59,518 nucleotides of DNA from Acanthamoeba castellanii str. Neff. Its lineage: Eukaryota > Discosea > Longamoebia > Acanthamoebidae. The first letter of the stretch is position 1; each line of letters starts with the position of its first letter. Below the pieces are notes generated by a model. The model did not search any database and had not been told where the DNA came from. It saw only the letters and a list, made by a program, of their open reading frames with translations. Position numbers and translations under genes: made by a program. Positions 10,684 to 21,169 of the stretch are shown here, piece after piece. The stretch is from the NCBI RefSeq assembly GCF_000313135.1, contig NW_004457586.1, positions 967,022 to 1,026,539 of the forward strand, in the 5' to 3' direction.

Positions 10684-12851
10684 TTATTGGGCCGGAGGCT
10701 CGGTCGAATCGCACCTCTCGAGAACGTACAGTGTTATTCGCATCTCGTTGAGGCCCATCAAGAACTGCGCAGCGGATGGTGGCGGTTGGAAAGCGAGTAA
10801 AGCAAAGCACCAGAAAGGAGGAGGAAGGGGCACGTACGCTGTGGGTCTGGACTGTTCGCCACAGGTGCGTGGCCTTGGCCACCACGTTCGTCATCAAGTC
10901 ATCGTCCGCCGTAATCAGCAGCGCTTTCCTACATCCCGCCACCAGTCAGCACACGCGACACGACACGACACGACAACACGACACGACAACACGACACGAC
11001 CAACGACACGAAGCAAGCAACGATTGGCGTACCCCTGCAACTTGGTGACGCGTGCCAGTTCCTTCAGAGCCAATGGATAGAGGACATGATTGCTCTGTTT
11101 GGTTCGAACCAAATGAAACAATAATAGGAATATTAAAAAATAAAAAATAAAATAAAAAATCATTAGATCAGTGAGGGCACGCAACGCATCATAGATGGCA
11201 AGCGGTGCAGTGTACTTTGGTGGAGCCGGAGCGAACGCCGAAGGGGAGATCGGAGATGACCACGTCGACGAACGACGAACGGATCGGCAATCGCCGCACG
11301 TCCCATTGTACAATGTCGACCCAGGGACACCGCGGGGCGACTCGCTCCTGTCACACGCACGCGTAGCAAGCATTGAGTGTTGTGTGTGTGTGTGTGTGTG
11401 TGTGTGTGGCCAACAGCGGAAATGAAAGCAAGGCGCGTACATTGTAGAGCTGCAGGTTGTTGACTGTCTTGTTCACTTCCGACTTGGCACGATCCGCGCC
11501 GATGACGATCGCCCCCGGTTCAATCGCCGCCGCGTGGATGGGCAGGGTACCCACCCCACAGAACGGGTCTGCGCGTCACACGTAAGACACACGACACACA
11601 CGGCACACGGCACACGACACACACGACGCACACGACCAACGACACGGCTCGCGTGTTGTGGGAGCAAGTTACCCAGCACCACTTGGCCGGGCTTGATGTC
11701 AGCGAGCAGGATGAGTGAGTTGGCGATGGTGGGCGAGAGGGCCGTTTTGCCCAACAAGGTGACGAAACCCTTTTGCCTGCGCCGCTTCTTGCGGCCGCCG
11801 GGATGACCCGCATAATTCGAATTGCCGTCCTGGGACGCGTTGGATGGGTCGTCAGTCATCAGTCGTGGGAGCGCGCGCGCGGCACACACACACACCACAG
11901 CACACGCACGGCACAAGGAAAGAGCGGGAGTACTGTAGGGCGGTGTGAAAGGGAGACGCCAAGGATCATGTCCGCTTTGATGACGTTGACGTAGACCTCG
12001 AGTTCGTAGGTCTTGAGGGAGACCTTCCAGTTGGGGAATCGGTCCACCATCCCAGCGCCAACCGCTCTGTGTCACAGCCCAAGGCCAAGCAAGGTCAGGC
12101 CAATCGCGATCGCGTGTAAAACGAAAGAGTACAATGACGATGTTGATGATGGTACGTCGTACCCCGCGACGGCGTGGGATTGCCACATCTGTTCGCCCCG
12201 GCGTCGGCACGAGCAGCGGAACTGCGGCGCAAACGAAGTCGAGCTCGAGAGCGCCGTCGTATCGGCGTCGGCCGCCGCCTCTGCATGATCGACTATATCG
12301 GCTTCATCTGTGCTGGTGCTGCTGGTGGCCCGGCCCAGCTCTCGAAAGTGGCGCGTCCACACGTGCAGGGCCTGGTCCCACTTGGCCGCGTCAAGGCGGT
12401 CGCGTACGTGGTGTTCGATGGCGTCGAGGCCCGATTCGTCCTGCGGGAGGCCTACGATGTGGTCCAGGAAGACGAAGACGGTCTCCACGGTGAGCAGCCC
12501 GCCCAGGAACGCGGTTCGCGCCCGAATGGCCGAGATCGCCTCGCAAGTGGGGAGATGGAAGAAGATGAGGCCGCTGCCCTCTTGATAGCGGACCAATGTA
12601 TCGACCCATTCGTGCGATTCCTCGGGGGGAGGGCCGGCATCGACTTTCATCTCGGAATCGCCCCCCATCGCCACCCAATCGCGACGTAATCGCGATTTCA
12701 ATTCATCTGCCGCGATGAATTCGAGACCCTCCGTAACCTCGCCCAAGTAGAGCATCGTGTTTGGTGGCGGCGGCACTCCTTGCCTCGAGCCGTCATTCCC
12801 CAGATCAACGAAGAACTTTGACTCATCCAGCGCCTCCAAACCTCTCTTCAT
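10684..12851 (-). CDS. THUMPD3-like tRNA (guanine-N2)-methyltransferase
   Basis: Eight exons (12851-12163, 12066-11934, 11829-11673, 11568-11441, 11347-11216, 11094-11033, 10928-10838, 10764-10684) give a closed 490-residue frame. Exons 1-2 carry the THUMP region (FRCSCRRRGEQMW, then WKVSLKTYELEVYVNV). The UPF0020-type methyltransferase domain follows: ADIKPGQVVL joined to DPFCGVGTLPIHAA (SAM-binding motif I), VQWDVRRLPIR, and the catalytic-type motif ISDLPFGVRSGS (D-L-P-F, for the usual N/D-P-P-Y/F). The C terminus MRITLYVLER matches the THUMPD3 end. Family members make m2G at position 6 or 7 of tRNA, in animals with TRMT112. The first part of exon 1 (from 12588) and its upstream flank are duplicated at 22009-22559. 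Confidence 0.9.
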
Positions 12852-13103
12852 CTTCACAAAACAAAAGATAATTCCTATTTTATGGAATTAAAATAAATAA
12901 ATTGCATTTGAAGATGAAGCTCAATATGTGTCAATAAAGAAGAAGAAGAGGTCTAGAGTCGCTCGTCGGGGTCCGAGTCGTACAGATCGTAGCCGTCGAC
13001 GTGGACCGCGGACGCCAGCGAGCTCAACTCCTGGTTCATGCGTCGGCGCCGGCGCACGGCCAGCACGACGACGATCACGGCCACGACCAGCACCACGCAG
13101 ACC
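12588..13103. repeat. Left copy of ~0.5 kb direct repeat flanking a large insertion
   Basis: This segment matches 22009-22559 in the same orientation with scattered substitutions and small indels. It contains the 5' part of exon 1 of the THUMPD3-like gene (functional here), the intergenic spacer, and a stray copy of the 3' end of the GPS receptor gene, including its stop codon and cytoplasmic tail. Similarity ends abruptly at 13103 (…CACGCAGACC), after which the left copy turns to AT-rich unrelated sequence. Confidence 0.9.
12927..13103 (-). pseudogene. Truncated 3' fragment of the GPS receptor gene
   Basis: It repeats the last codons of the receptor that is intact at 22409-28567: the start of the membrane segment, the RRRRR-type stop-transfer run and the cytoplasmic tail. 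It has no upstream exons, since the homology ends at 13103, and it cannot be expressed as a receptor. It is a by-product of the duplication flanking the insertion. Confidence 0.85.
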
Positions 13104-13289
13104 TAATTTTCAATTTTTTTTAATGCTTAGCTATGAATTCCTTGGATAGCGGAAATGCCAGGGTTTGTTTTCTTTTGAAAACCGGGTCCGGGCTTCGCGC
13201 CTTTTGCATCTTCACAACGCCACGCACACAGGGCTGAACTCAAGCTGACGCGAGCGAGCCGCGGTAGAGACGAGGGACGAGCAAGGAAG

Positions 13290-14117
13290 ATGGATGTCTC
13301 AGTTTCCGAGAAGAAGCTCTTCCAGTTTGGCGAGCCCGTGGCCCTCGATCACGTGCTCATGACACCATCCGACGTCGAGGAGCCTCCTACCCGCATGTAC
13401 GCGGCGGCGGGAGACTTTTGGAGGAAATGGTGTCCCCCTGGCCTAAGTGAATCGCCTGTCTTGGGTCTCAAGATTAGCCCGCTCATCGAAACCACTGGTT
13501 CGTGAGTTGATTTGCTTTTCCCCCCCCCCATTTCCTCTCTCTCTTCCCTACTGGCCTGACATCTCATCTCTTGGATTGATTCCACAGCCGACAGCGTGGT
13601 GGGGAACCGTTTGGCGGCCATCGAAAAGCAGATGAAGGCCCTACAGGAGAAACTGAACGAGGAGACCCAAGGCCGCCAGAACATCCAGAGAAAGGTAAAT
13701 GCGCTCGAGAACGAGAACGTAACCCTCAAGAGGAAGGTCGAGGGGCTCGAGAACGAGAACGTAACCCTCAAGAGGAAGGGCGAAGGGCTCGAGAAGAGGG
13801 TCAAAGGGCTCGAGAACGAGAACGTAACCCTCAAGAGGAAGGTCGAAGGGCTCGAGAAGAAGGTCGAGGGGCTCGAGAAGAAGGTCGAGGGGCTCGAGAA
13901 CGAGAACGAAACCCTCGAGAAGAAGGCCGAAAGGCTCAAGAAGGAAACTGAGGGACTGCGAGAAGGGCTTGAGAGGACAGTCCAAGATTGCACGGACCTC
14001 CAGCACAAGGCAGGTGCGCTCGAGAAGAAGCTGAAAAAGACTAAGGCCGCCTTCAAGCAACTGAAGCGGGGATGCAATGGGGGACTCCAGGCGATGGAGG
14101 AGACCCTCAACGAGTAG
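13290..14117 (+). CDS. Coiled-coil protein of unknown function
   Basis: Two exons, 13290-13497 and 13588-14117, join in frame into 245 residues. The N-terminal ~75 residues (FGEPVALDHVLMTPSDVEE, then FWRKWCPPG) form a compact domain I do not recognise. The rest is one long heptad-repeat coiled coil built from 14-residue units of the type VEGLENENVTLKRK, encoded by imperfect 42-bp tandem repeats between about 13696 and 13910. It lies inside the insertion, 5' of retroelement debris, but has normal host-like CpG content and a spliced intron, so it may be captured host DNA or cargo. No signal peptide or membrane segment is seen. Confidence 0.75.
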
Positions 14118-14389
14118 TAAGTAGCACGAGAGGAGAGCGCATCCATTTATGTGTATAAAAAGAGGGGGTGTGTACATAAAAATGAATATAGTGTTTAGGT
14201 CAAGATGCCCATGAACGGCAGGGGCATGTGCATGTGCAGCGATAAAATGGCCGAATAAATAATAAAAATAAATAAATAAATTTACTCAAGAGTAAATGAG
14301 TTACGTCTCGTCGATGGAACGCTTCCACAATTGTTTTAACTATTTATTTTCCTTCAGAAAAATAAATAAATAGTTAACAGCCCCGGAAA
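14118..14389. other. AT-rich spacer with small palindromes
   Basis: An AT-rich stretch between the coiled-coil gene and the truncated integrase. It contains the palindrome ATTTACTCAAGAGTAAAT (about 14279-14296) and a hairpin AACTATTTATTT…AAATAAATAGTT (about 14338-14375). It marks the broken end of the gypsy-like element. No gene is seen. Confidence 0.5.
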
Positions 14390-16420
14390 GTTGTCCTTTT
14401 TCTCTTTAATGCCCTTGCCACAGTCTTGGCGTGCTTGTCTGGCAGGGCAACAGCAATTGGCCACTTCATCAGGTAGTCAACAATGATGCAGATCCATTGG
14501 TTCCTGGTGTTGGTGGGGCTGAATGGCCCCATCAGGTCCATGCCCACCCTCTCAAATGGTCAGGACACCACCAGCAACAGCTGAAGGAGTCCTGTCTTGC
14601 CTGAACATGGGCCTTTCTTCTCCTGGCAGTGACCCACTCTGTGATCTGCTTGAGCATCCTCAGCCACCAGTACTTCTGGCAGATTGTCTCACACATCTGA
14701 TTCTGACTGCGGTGACTGCCAAGCAAGTTGTCATGATGTGCATGTAGAATTGTCTCCACCAGGGCAGCCAGGATTGCTATTTTGGTCATTGTCCTAGTGA
14801 ACTCCACTCCCTGTTGTGGCCAGATGTGGTGATGGAGCACTCCATTGACCATCTCACACTGCTCTGCCTTGATTTTGACCCACTGTGTGGTCTGGATGTC
14901 CCAGGGAGTTTGTTGTCCTCAAAAACTGGATGATGGCACCCATGAACTTGTTGGTGCACTGCTCCCACTGGAGTTGGACCAGGAGGGAGTCAATACCAGG
15001 TGGCACCCTGATGGCTGTTGGTCCTGAACTGACCTGTGCCCTAGTTGTGCTTCCTGCCATCTTGTTGATTCAGCGCCATCCAGTCTTCTGATGGTGGCCA
15101 GTTGTTCTCCCAGTCCTCATCCATTGGCCAATCAGGTGCTCCTCACTTGGTTGCTGTAGGGGTCTGTTGCCACAAGCCACACAAACTCACATCCTGCAAT
15201 GGCTGCATGCCTGGCTGGTTGGGACCACTCAAGGCAATGCACACCATGTTGGTCTCCTCCATGTGAAGTACTGGAGGATGGGTAATGGTGTTGGCATTGG
15301 CAGTGTGCCCACATGATACACCACTTTGAACTTGTATGGCTGCAGCTTCATGGACCACCATGCCAGCTGGCCCCTCAGCTCCTGGGCATTCATGAGCCAC
15401 TTCAGCGCCACATGGTCAGTGACAATGAAGAACTCAGTGTGCAGGTAGAATGGCTGCTCAAAGTTGGGGAACACCAGCACTGGGGTGACATAAGCTGCTT
15501 CTTCAGCTGATTGAACGCCCTGTCACACGCCACCACCCACATGAAGTGTGATGTTAGCAGGCCTTGTCATCACCTGGATGGCATGTAGCTTCTCAGGGTT
15601 GGCCATGATACTGTCCTTATGCATGATGTGCCCTAGGAACAGCAGCTCATGCTGGCAGAAATTGCACTTGCTGGGCTTCATGTACATGGTTGCTGCCTGC
15701 AGCTGTTGGAACACCTCCTGAAGGTGCATCTGGTCCTCAAAAGTCCTGGAGAACACAATGATATCATTGATGTAGACCAGAGTCAACACCCAGTTCAGCC
15801 CAGACAGCACAACATCCATATCCCACTGGAAACTGGCCAGCATGTTGGTGAGCCCAAATGGCATCACCATGAACTTGTACATCCCATGCTGCATTGTGAA
15901 TGCAGTCTTCTTGATGTCTTCCTCCTGGACTGGTATCTGCCAGTAGCCACTGACCAGGTCAAGGGTGACCGCCACACCAACTTCAAAAGCATGTCCAGGA
16001 TCACATCCACCTGGGGCAGCAGGTAGCTATCCTTCTTGGTCATGCAGTTGAGAGCCCAATAGTCAATACAGAACCTAGTCAAGCCATCCTTCTTTGTGAC
16101 CAGCACCACCAGCAACACCCATGGCCCCTTCAACAGCCGCACCACTCCAGCCTCAAGCATCTTGGATATCTCAGTGGACTGAACCACCATCTCCTTCAGC
16201 AACACTTGACACAGGTGACACTTGACAGGCTGGTGGCCCTGCAAGTCAATCTCATGGGGTGCATGGTTGGCCTGGCCCAGGCACAGGAGCAACAGTGTGA
16301 AGACATCACAGTTCTCAGTGAGGAGCACAGTCAGCAATGCAACCTCCTCAACAGTGAGCTCCTCATCCACCCACTCCACCATCCATCATATGTCATCATC
16401 CATATGAGGGGGCACACATT
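14390..16420 (-). mobile_element. Decayed Ty3/gypsy-like pol fragment (RT, RNase H, truncated integrase)
   Basis: Reading on the minus strand, an RT domain begins near 16380 (EIDLQGHQPVK, MLEAGVVR, VLVTKKDG, FCIDYWALN) and continues after a frame change near 15970 (LDLVSGYWQIPVQEED, FGLTNMLASFQ). The catalytic box reads YINDIIVFS where active elements have YxDD, so the first catalytic Asp is Asn. RNase H follows (FIVTDHVALKWLMN, LRGQLAWWSMKLQPY), then an integrase zinc-binding region (YWWLRMLKQITEWV) and an integrase core start (MDLMGPFSP, IIVDYLMKWP) that stops near 14390 before the third acidic residue. There are several frameshifts and stops and no intact ORF. The element is inactive. Confidence 0.88.
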
Positions 16421-16579
16421 GACATCACCCACCAACAGTTGCCACAAATCCTGAAGGCTGCCCAGCACCAGCACAGGTTGCACAGGGGTTCTGGGAGTTG
16501 GTCCCCCTGCCATTCAAAGGAGTTCAGGGTGTTGGAGATCATGATCAGCAGCATGGTGGAGAGGCAAAGGAGGTCGCAG

Positions 16580-18560
16580 AATCATTGCTTCCCAGTCCAC
16601 ACTGGCACAATGATTGTGGCACATGCTTTCTGCCAGAGGAGGAGGCATAGGACCCAAGGGATGAGGGCAATAGGGGGAACTACCCAGTTGTTCTCACCAC
16701 ACCAGTCCTGGGCAGTGGCATCAACTGCCTCCAAGCCTGCCTCCCAGAAGCAGCTGTTGAAGTGGGGAAGACATGAGTTTGCTGCCATGGCCATACAGTC
16801 AATCATATGGGGACCCCACTTCTTGTTGATGAGTGGAACAGGTGGCAAGCAATGGCCCACTCATGCTGGGGGTAGCTGAGGTAGTCAGCACAGTTGTTCT
16901 CCACGCCCAGGAGGTGGATGGCCAACAGGTGGATGCCATGATGCTCACACAGGTTGAAGATCTTGCACATCATGTGGTTCATCACCTTGCTGTGGCTGCC
17001 CAGGTGTTTGATGTACATGACAGCAGTCACATTGTCACACCAGAGAAGGACCCTTTGAGGAGGGGAAGGAGGGACTTGATGGCATGGTGGACTGCCTTGA
17101 GCTCCAGCTTGTTGATGTGATGGCCCAGCTGCTTCCACCAGCCCATGGAAGTAGTGCTCAAGCCCTTCAGGGCTGCGCCCCAGCCACCAAGGGAGGCATT
17201 GGTGTCAAGAACTTCATCAAATGGATGCAGTGTTGCCACCCTGCCATCCCACTTGGTGAGGCTGATTGACCACTCCTTGAGATCGCAGACCACAGCTGGT
17301 GTCAGTTGGATCTGGCTGTCCCAGTTGTTCTGTTTGCTGATGTTGCAGAAGAGGTTGTGCAGGAGTAGTTGTGCAGGGAGGACTGCTCTGGCCAGTGACA
17401 CACAGTGGCCTGCCACTGCCATGGCTTGCTGAACTGGGACTTGGTGGTGCTTGTGGAAGTGGAGTAGCAGGTGTGTGATGTCATGGCGTAGGGCGTGGGA
17501 CTTTGCTGCTGGTACCTGGAACTGTGGCTCTGAAGTGGTGTTGATGATGAGGCCCAGGAACTCTTTTGCTTGACTGGGCTTGAGTGAAGACTTGTCCCAG
17601 TTGACCACCCAGCTGAGGTTGGCTAGGGTGGAGAGGGTTGTGTTGTGGGCTTGGAGAGCCTCCTCCTGGCTGTGTGCCATCACAATGATGTCATCCATGT
17701 ATGTGAGGCAGCAAATGCCTTTTTATGTGAGGATGTTTGTGGTGGTCTTCACAAAGTGGGTGAAGATCCAGGGAGAGGTGTTGAGGCTGAATGGACATGC
17801 CTGGAATGTGTATTAATGGTGGCGCCACTGCAGGCTGAGGAGGAACTGGTGCTTGGGCAGCACCTTGACATGGTGGAAGCCATCTCAAAAATCCAGTGTG
17901 ATCAGCCAGTCGCCTGCCTGGAGGAGGGGCGCCAGCTTGTGTAGGCCACTGAACTTGAACTTTGGCAGCTGGATGTAGCAGTTCAGAAGCTTCATGTTGA
18001 TGATGAGCCTGTGCTTCCCATTCTTCTTTGGGACAACCCCAATGGGAGAGAGGAAGGCTTGCTTGTGGGGCAGGAGCTCTTGAAGGGCTTGCTCCTGCAC
18101 CAGACAGCTGATCTCATTCTTGACAAACTCCTCCTGGTCTGGCTACAGGTGGTGGTTCTGAAGAGTGTGGAGGGCTGGGAGCTGCCAGATTGGCAGTGGT
18201 ACGCCCAGATGTATCCAATGCAGGAGGGTGGGTGGGGTGCCTTCCACCAGCACAGCCACCAGTGGCACCCCACCCACCCTCCTGCAGGAGTGGCTGCACT
18301 GGTGGAAGGCACCCACAATGGGTGTGCTTGGCCCAGTGCTGGCTGGAGGTGAGGTGGGTACTGCCTCTGCTGAAGCACCTTCTTCATCCACATGTGGTTA
18401 TGTGCATGGAGCTGTGTGTGCATACCCCACAAGTGCTGCAGCAGAGCTTCTCTCCATTCACCCAGGTGGAGCTCCTCAAGGACTATGGTGCATGCTGTCA
18501 GGAGAAAGGTGAACAGGTGTGCCCTTACTATTTCTGTCTCCTGCTCCTGCACAATTGGGC
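16580..18560 (-). mobile_element. DIRS/Ngaro-like retroelement fragment (RT-RNase H)
   Basis: A second, different reverse transcriptase lies on the minus strand. It has SPIGVVPKKNGKHRLIINM, LITLDF followed by a stop codon, and an intact TYMDDIIVMAHS box. Then come KSSLKPSQAKEFLGL, an RNase H with DTNASLGGWGAAL and HINKLELKAVHHAI, LLWCDNVTAVMYI, and an ending FNSCFWEAGLEAVDATAQDW with NNWVVPP. This set is typical of DIRS1/Ngaro tyrosine-recombinase retrotransposons. No tyrosine recombinase was found in the window. The same orientation and its position between gypsy-like gag and pol suggest that it inserted into the gypsy-like element. Stops and frame breaks show that it is dead. Confidence 0.8.
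18221..18313. repeat. Overlapping perfect inverted repeats
   Basis: Arms at 18221-18241 and 18264-18284 are exact 21-bp inverted copies (CAGGAGGGTGGG… against its complement) around a 22-bp spacer. A second pair, 18236-18250 and 18299-18313, is a 15-bp inverted copy that overlaps the first. They lie in the 5' part of the DIRS-like fragment and could form alternative hairpins. Confidence 0.9.
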
Positions 18561-18760
18561 GGGCCTGCTGGACAAGGATTTCCTGGTTAGCTGTTTGTGC
18601 AAGGGACTGTGGCCATTTCCTGTGCTGAGTTGGATGACTTCAAGGCAGAGATGTGTGAGATGATTCTCAAGATTCTTGAGTGAAAAGATGCTTGTAAAAC
18701 CCTGGGGTCGACCACCAAGGGTTCAGAGACCTCCTCCACCACACCCCACTCCCCCCTCTC

Positions 18761-19972
18761 TCAAGGTCCTTCCCCACTGTTGTCATCATCATTGTCACCA
18801 TCATCACTGTTGTTGTTGTTGCCATCATTGTCTGCTGCAGCACTACTGATCATGCCAGCCCAGTCAACTGCCCTGACCCCTCCAATTGCGCCAGCCCAGC
18901 CAATTGCCCTGCCACCCATGGTACCCATCCCTATCACTCCAAATTTGGTGTATCCCAAGCCCATCACCCCCACCCCATTTCCAATGTCAGCGCCATGGAC
19001 CTCAACCCCTGTCTTGAGCCACTCTCCCCTTGATCTGGGTGTGTGGGAGCGGTACAAGGCCATCCACAAGAGTGTGTCTGGTGTATCCATGGCAGTGGGC
19101 GTCTCCTTCCTGAAGTCCTCCAACATTGGTCTCTTGAAGGAGGAGAAGGTGCTGGTTCAACAACAACACAACACATTCAAAATGTTCAAGGGCATTCTTC
19201 AGCTATGCATAGTGGCCAACAAGCAAGCTTCCCTGATGTGCTGGAAGCCTTCAACAACATCACCACTGCAGCTCCTCCTCGAACCACACAAACTGGAACT
19301 TGACCTCAGGGGGTGCAGTGTGAAGCCACACCAATGCCACACCCTCCAGGGCAGCTATAGTTTGGGCTAGGAGGGTCATCTCATTCCACCCCAACTGCAC
19401 ACTGCATAGTTTGGCCTTCAAAATCCAGAGATGGACATCTTCACCTTCAGCACCAGTGAATACCAGGATAGGCCATACAGGCAAGTGAACAAACCCCAGG
19501 ATCTTGACTAGCATGGACTTGTTCATCTTCTCAGCCAGCGTCATGTAGGTCGACCAGGCCGATGGGTATGTTGACACCGCGGCCACCACCGCTGCTGACG
19601 ATGTAGTCTCCGCCGCTTTAGCTGCCGTTGCGTCACTCAAACCTGAGGTCATACTTGCCAAACTGACGGTGAAGCTGGGCTTGGGGAGACTGCTGTCTTG
19701 CTAAGAAATGAGTTGTCGCCTGGCATTGAAGACATCATCTCCAGCACCTTGACGCCCGCCGCCTCCACGTCTGCTGTCTCTTCAAAACTCACTTTCTCCT
19801 TACCCTTCTGCGAGGCCACCAGCTCCGCCCGCAGACCGCTGATCGCCTTAGACACCCCTTGGAACATCATCTTCATCTCGGCCCTCATCACCTCCCACCA
19901 ATCCATAGGCCCTGAAACTGCACCAGTCCCCGCCCCTGCGCCCAGGTCGGGAATGAGATCCGTCATCACCAT
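18761..19972 (-). mobile_element. Gag-like region, probably of the gypsy-like element
   Basis: A minus-strand frame from 19972, with shifts, leads into 19661-19260. It contains FTGAEGEDVHLWILKAKL, IAALEGVALVWLHT and FVWFEEELQ, which is the pattern of Ty3/gypsy Gag (F.G..ed...Wl…L.g.A..W…F...L). Downstream segments to about 18761 are rich in Gly, Asp and Asn and broken. The part 5' of about 19540 keeps a normal CpG density, unlike the rest. Confidence 0.6.
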
Positions 19973-20008
19973 ATGTGATGGCCGCTGAATAGCCGGCCGC
20001 AGGGTCGA

Positions 20009-20098
20009 TCACCACCACCACCACCACCACCACCACCACCACCACCACCACCACCACCACCACCACCACCACCACCAACACCACCACCACCACCCCAC
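20009..20098. repeat. (CAC)n trinucleotide array
   Basis: About 28 copies of CAC/ACC with one interruption. Conceptual poly-Trp, poly-Gly or poly-Val products of this tract are artefacts of the repeat. Confidence 0.95.
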
Positions 20099-20374
20099 CC
20101 ACAGGCGGGCCAAGGCCCTACCCCACTTTTGGGTGACCGACCGGAGGGAGACTGGTGGTGTGTTGTGGTCAGCCTCATAGAGGGCTTCTCTCTCACAGAG
20201 GAGATCCTGTCTGTGCTGGGCTGCAGTCTTCTTGGTCTGGGCTCTTGCAGTGTTGGCGGCCTGTCTCTCCTTGTGGTGCTTAGCTCTCTCTTCCTCTGAG
20301 AGGGACAGGATGACCCTGAGCAGCTCATTGTTTCTTCCCATGCTCTTCTTCTTACCTGTGTTTGATCAGGGTCA

Positions 20375-21169
20375 TTAGTGAGGTGGTTTTTTGCTTCTGT
20401 TTGGTGTGGTGGTCTGGTACTGTTGAGGGTGAGGGCCTTTTGTTGGTGTTCTGGTAGGAGGAATCCAAAGATGCTCACTGGTTTCCTGAGGGTGTCCTTG
20501 TTCTTGAGGTGAGTTACATTGATGAAGGGCTGCCATGTACTTCTTGATGATGTGGGCGATGTCTGATCTCTTGATCCTCATGTAGTTTGAGATGACAACC
20601 AAGTAGAGCTGGGCATTCAGGTACTGCCACCATGGTTGGATGCAGATGTCAACACTGTGGATGATGAAGTCACACTGGAGTTGCAGTTTGTCCACCTTCT
20701 CCTGGTCTCTGAGGGTTAGCTGGTAGGTTGCTGTTGAGTAGAACCTGAAGTCAAATTCCTCACTGGCTAGCTCTATCCCCTTCTTGGCAACCACCTTAAT
20801 CACCTCATTTTTTTCAACCACCTTCTTATGGTCCTTGGGGAGGCATAGGGTAAGAGATAGGTTCTTCCCAGTCATTCCTTCTTCCCCTTCTTCCTCAGGT
20901 CCAATCTCTGGCATTGGTCCCATGGAGACCCTGCCTTAGCCAAGGAACTCACTGACATGTTTCTCAGTTCTGTCCAGCTTTAGAAGGTCAATTTCAATGT
21001 AGAGGGTCTGTGTTGCATTGGAATGGATGAATTGGTGTAGGTCATACATGACTCCCATCTTCTTCAGCTTCTGGTCCATTTTGTTCACCTTGCTTCTCAG
21101 GAGCTTGCTGATGATGAGGTAGGTCTGATCAGTGGGGGTCATTTCTTGATTGTGATTGTCCTTGCTCAT
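20375..21169 (-). pseudogene. Retroelement-associated ORF with an in-frame stop
   Basis: Two open segments, 21169-20936 and 20923-20375, share one frame and are split by a single TAG after …HVSEFLG. Together they span about 265 codons. The N-terminal part is predicted helical (LLRSKVNKMDQKLKKMG), followed by an acidic patch and a middle region with FDFRFYSTATYQLTL, WWQYLNAQLYLVV and IKRSDIAHIIKKYMAAL. The C terminus is Pro/Thr/Gln-rich. I do not recognise it; position and low CpG suggest a structural (Gag-like) ORF of a retroelement. A further Arg/Gln/Glu-rich frame (20341-20150) follows. Confidence 0.5.

Noticed and set aside
14390..16420. Active retrotransposon
   Set aside because: Catalytic Asp changed, several frameshifts and stops, integrase truncated.
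19980..20110. Poly-Trp, poly-Gly or poly-Val proteins
   Set aside because: Frames through a (CAC)n array; artefacts of the repeat.
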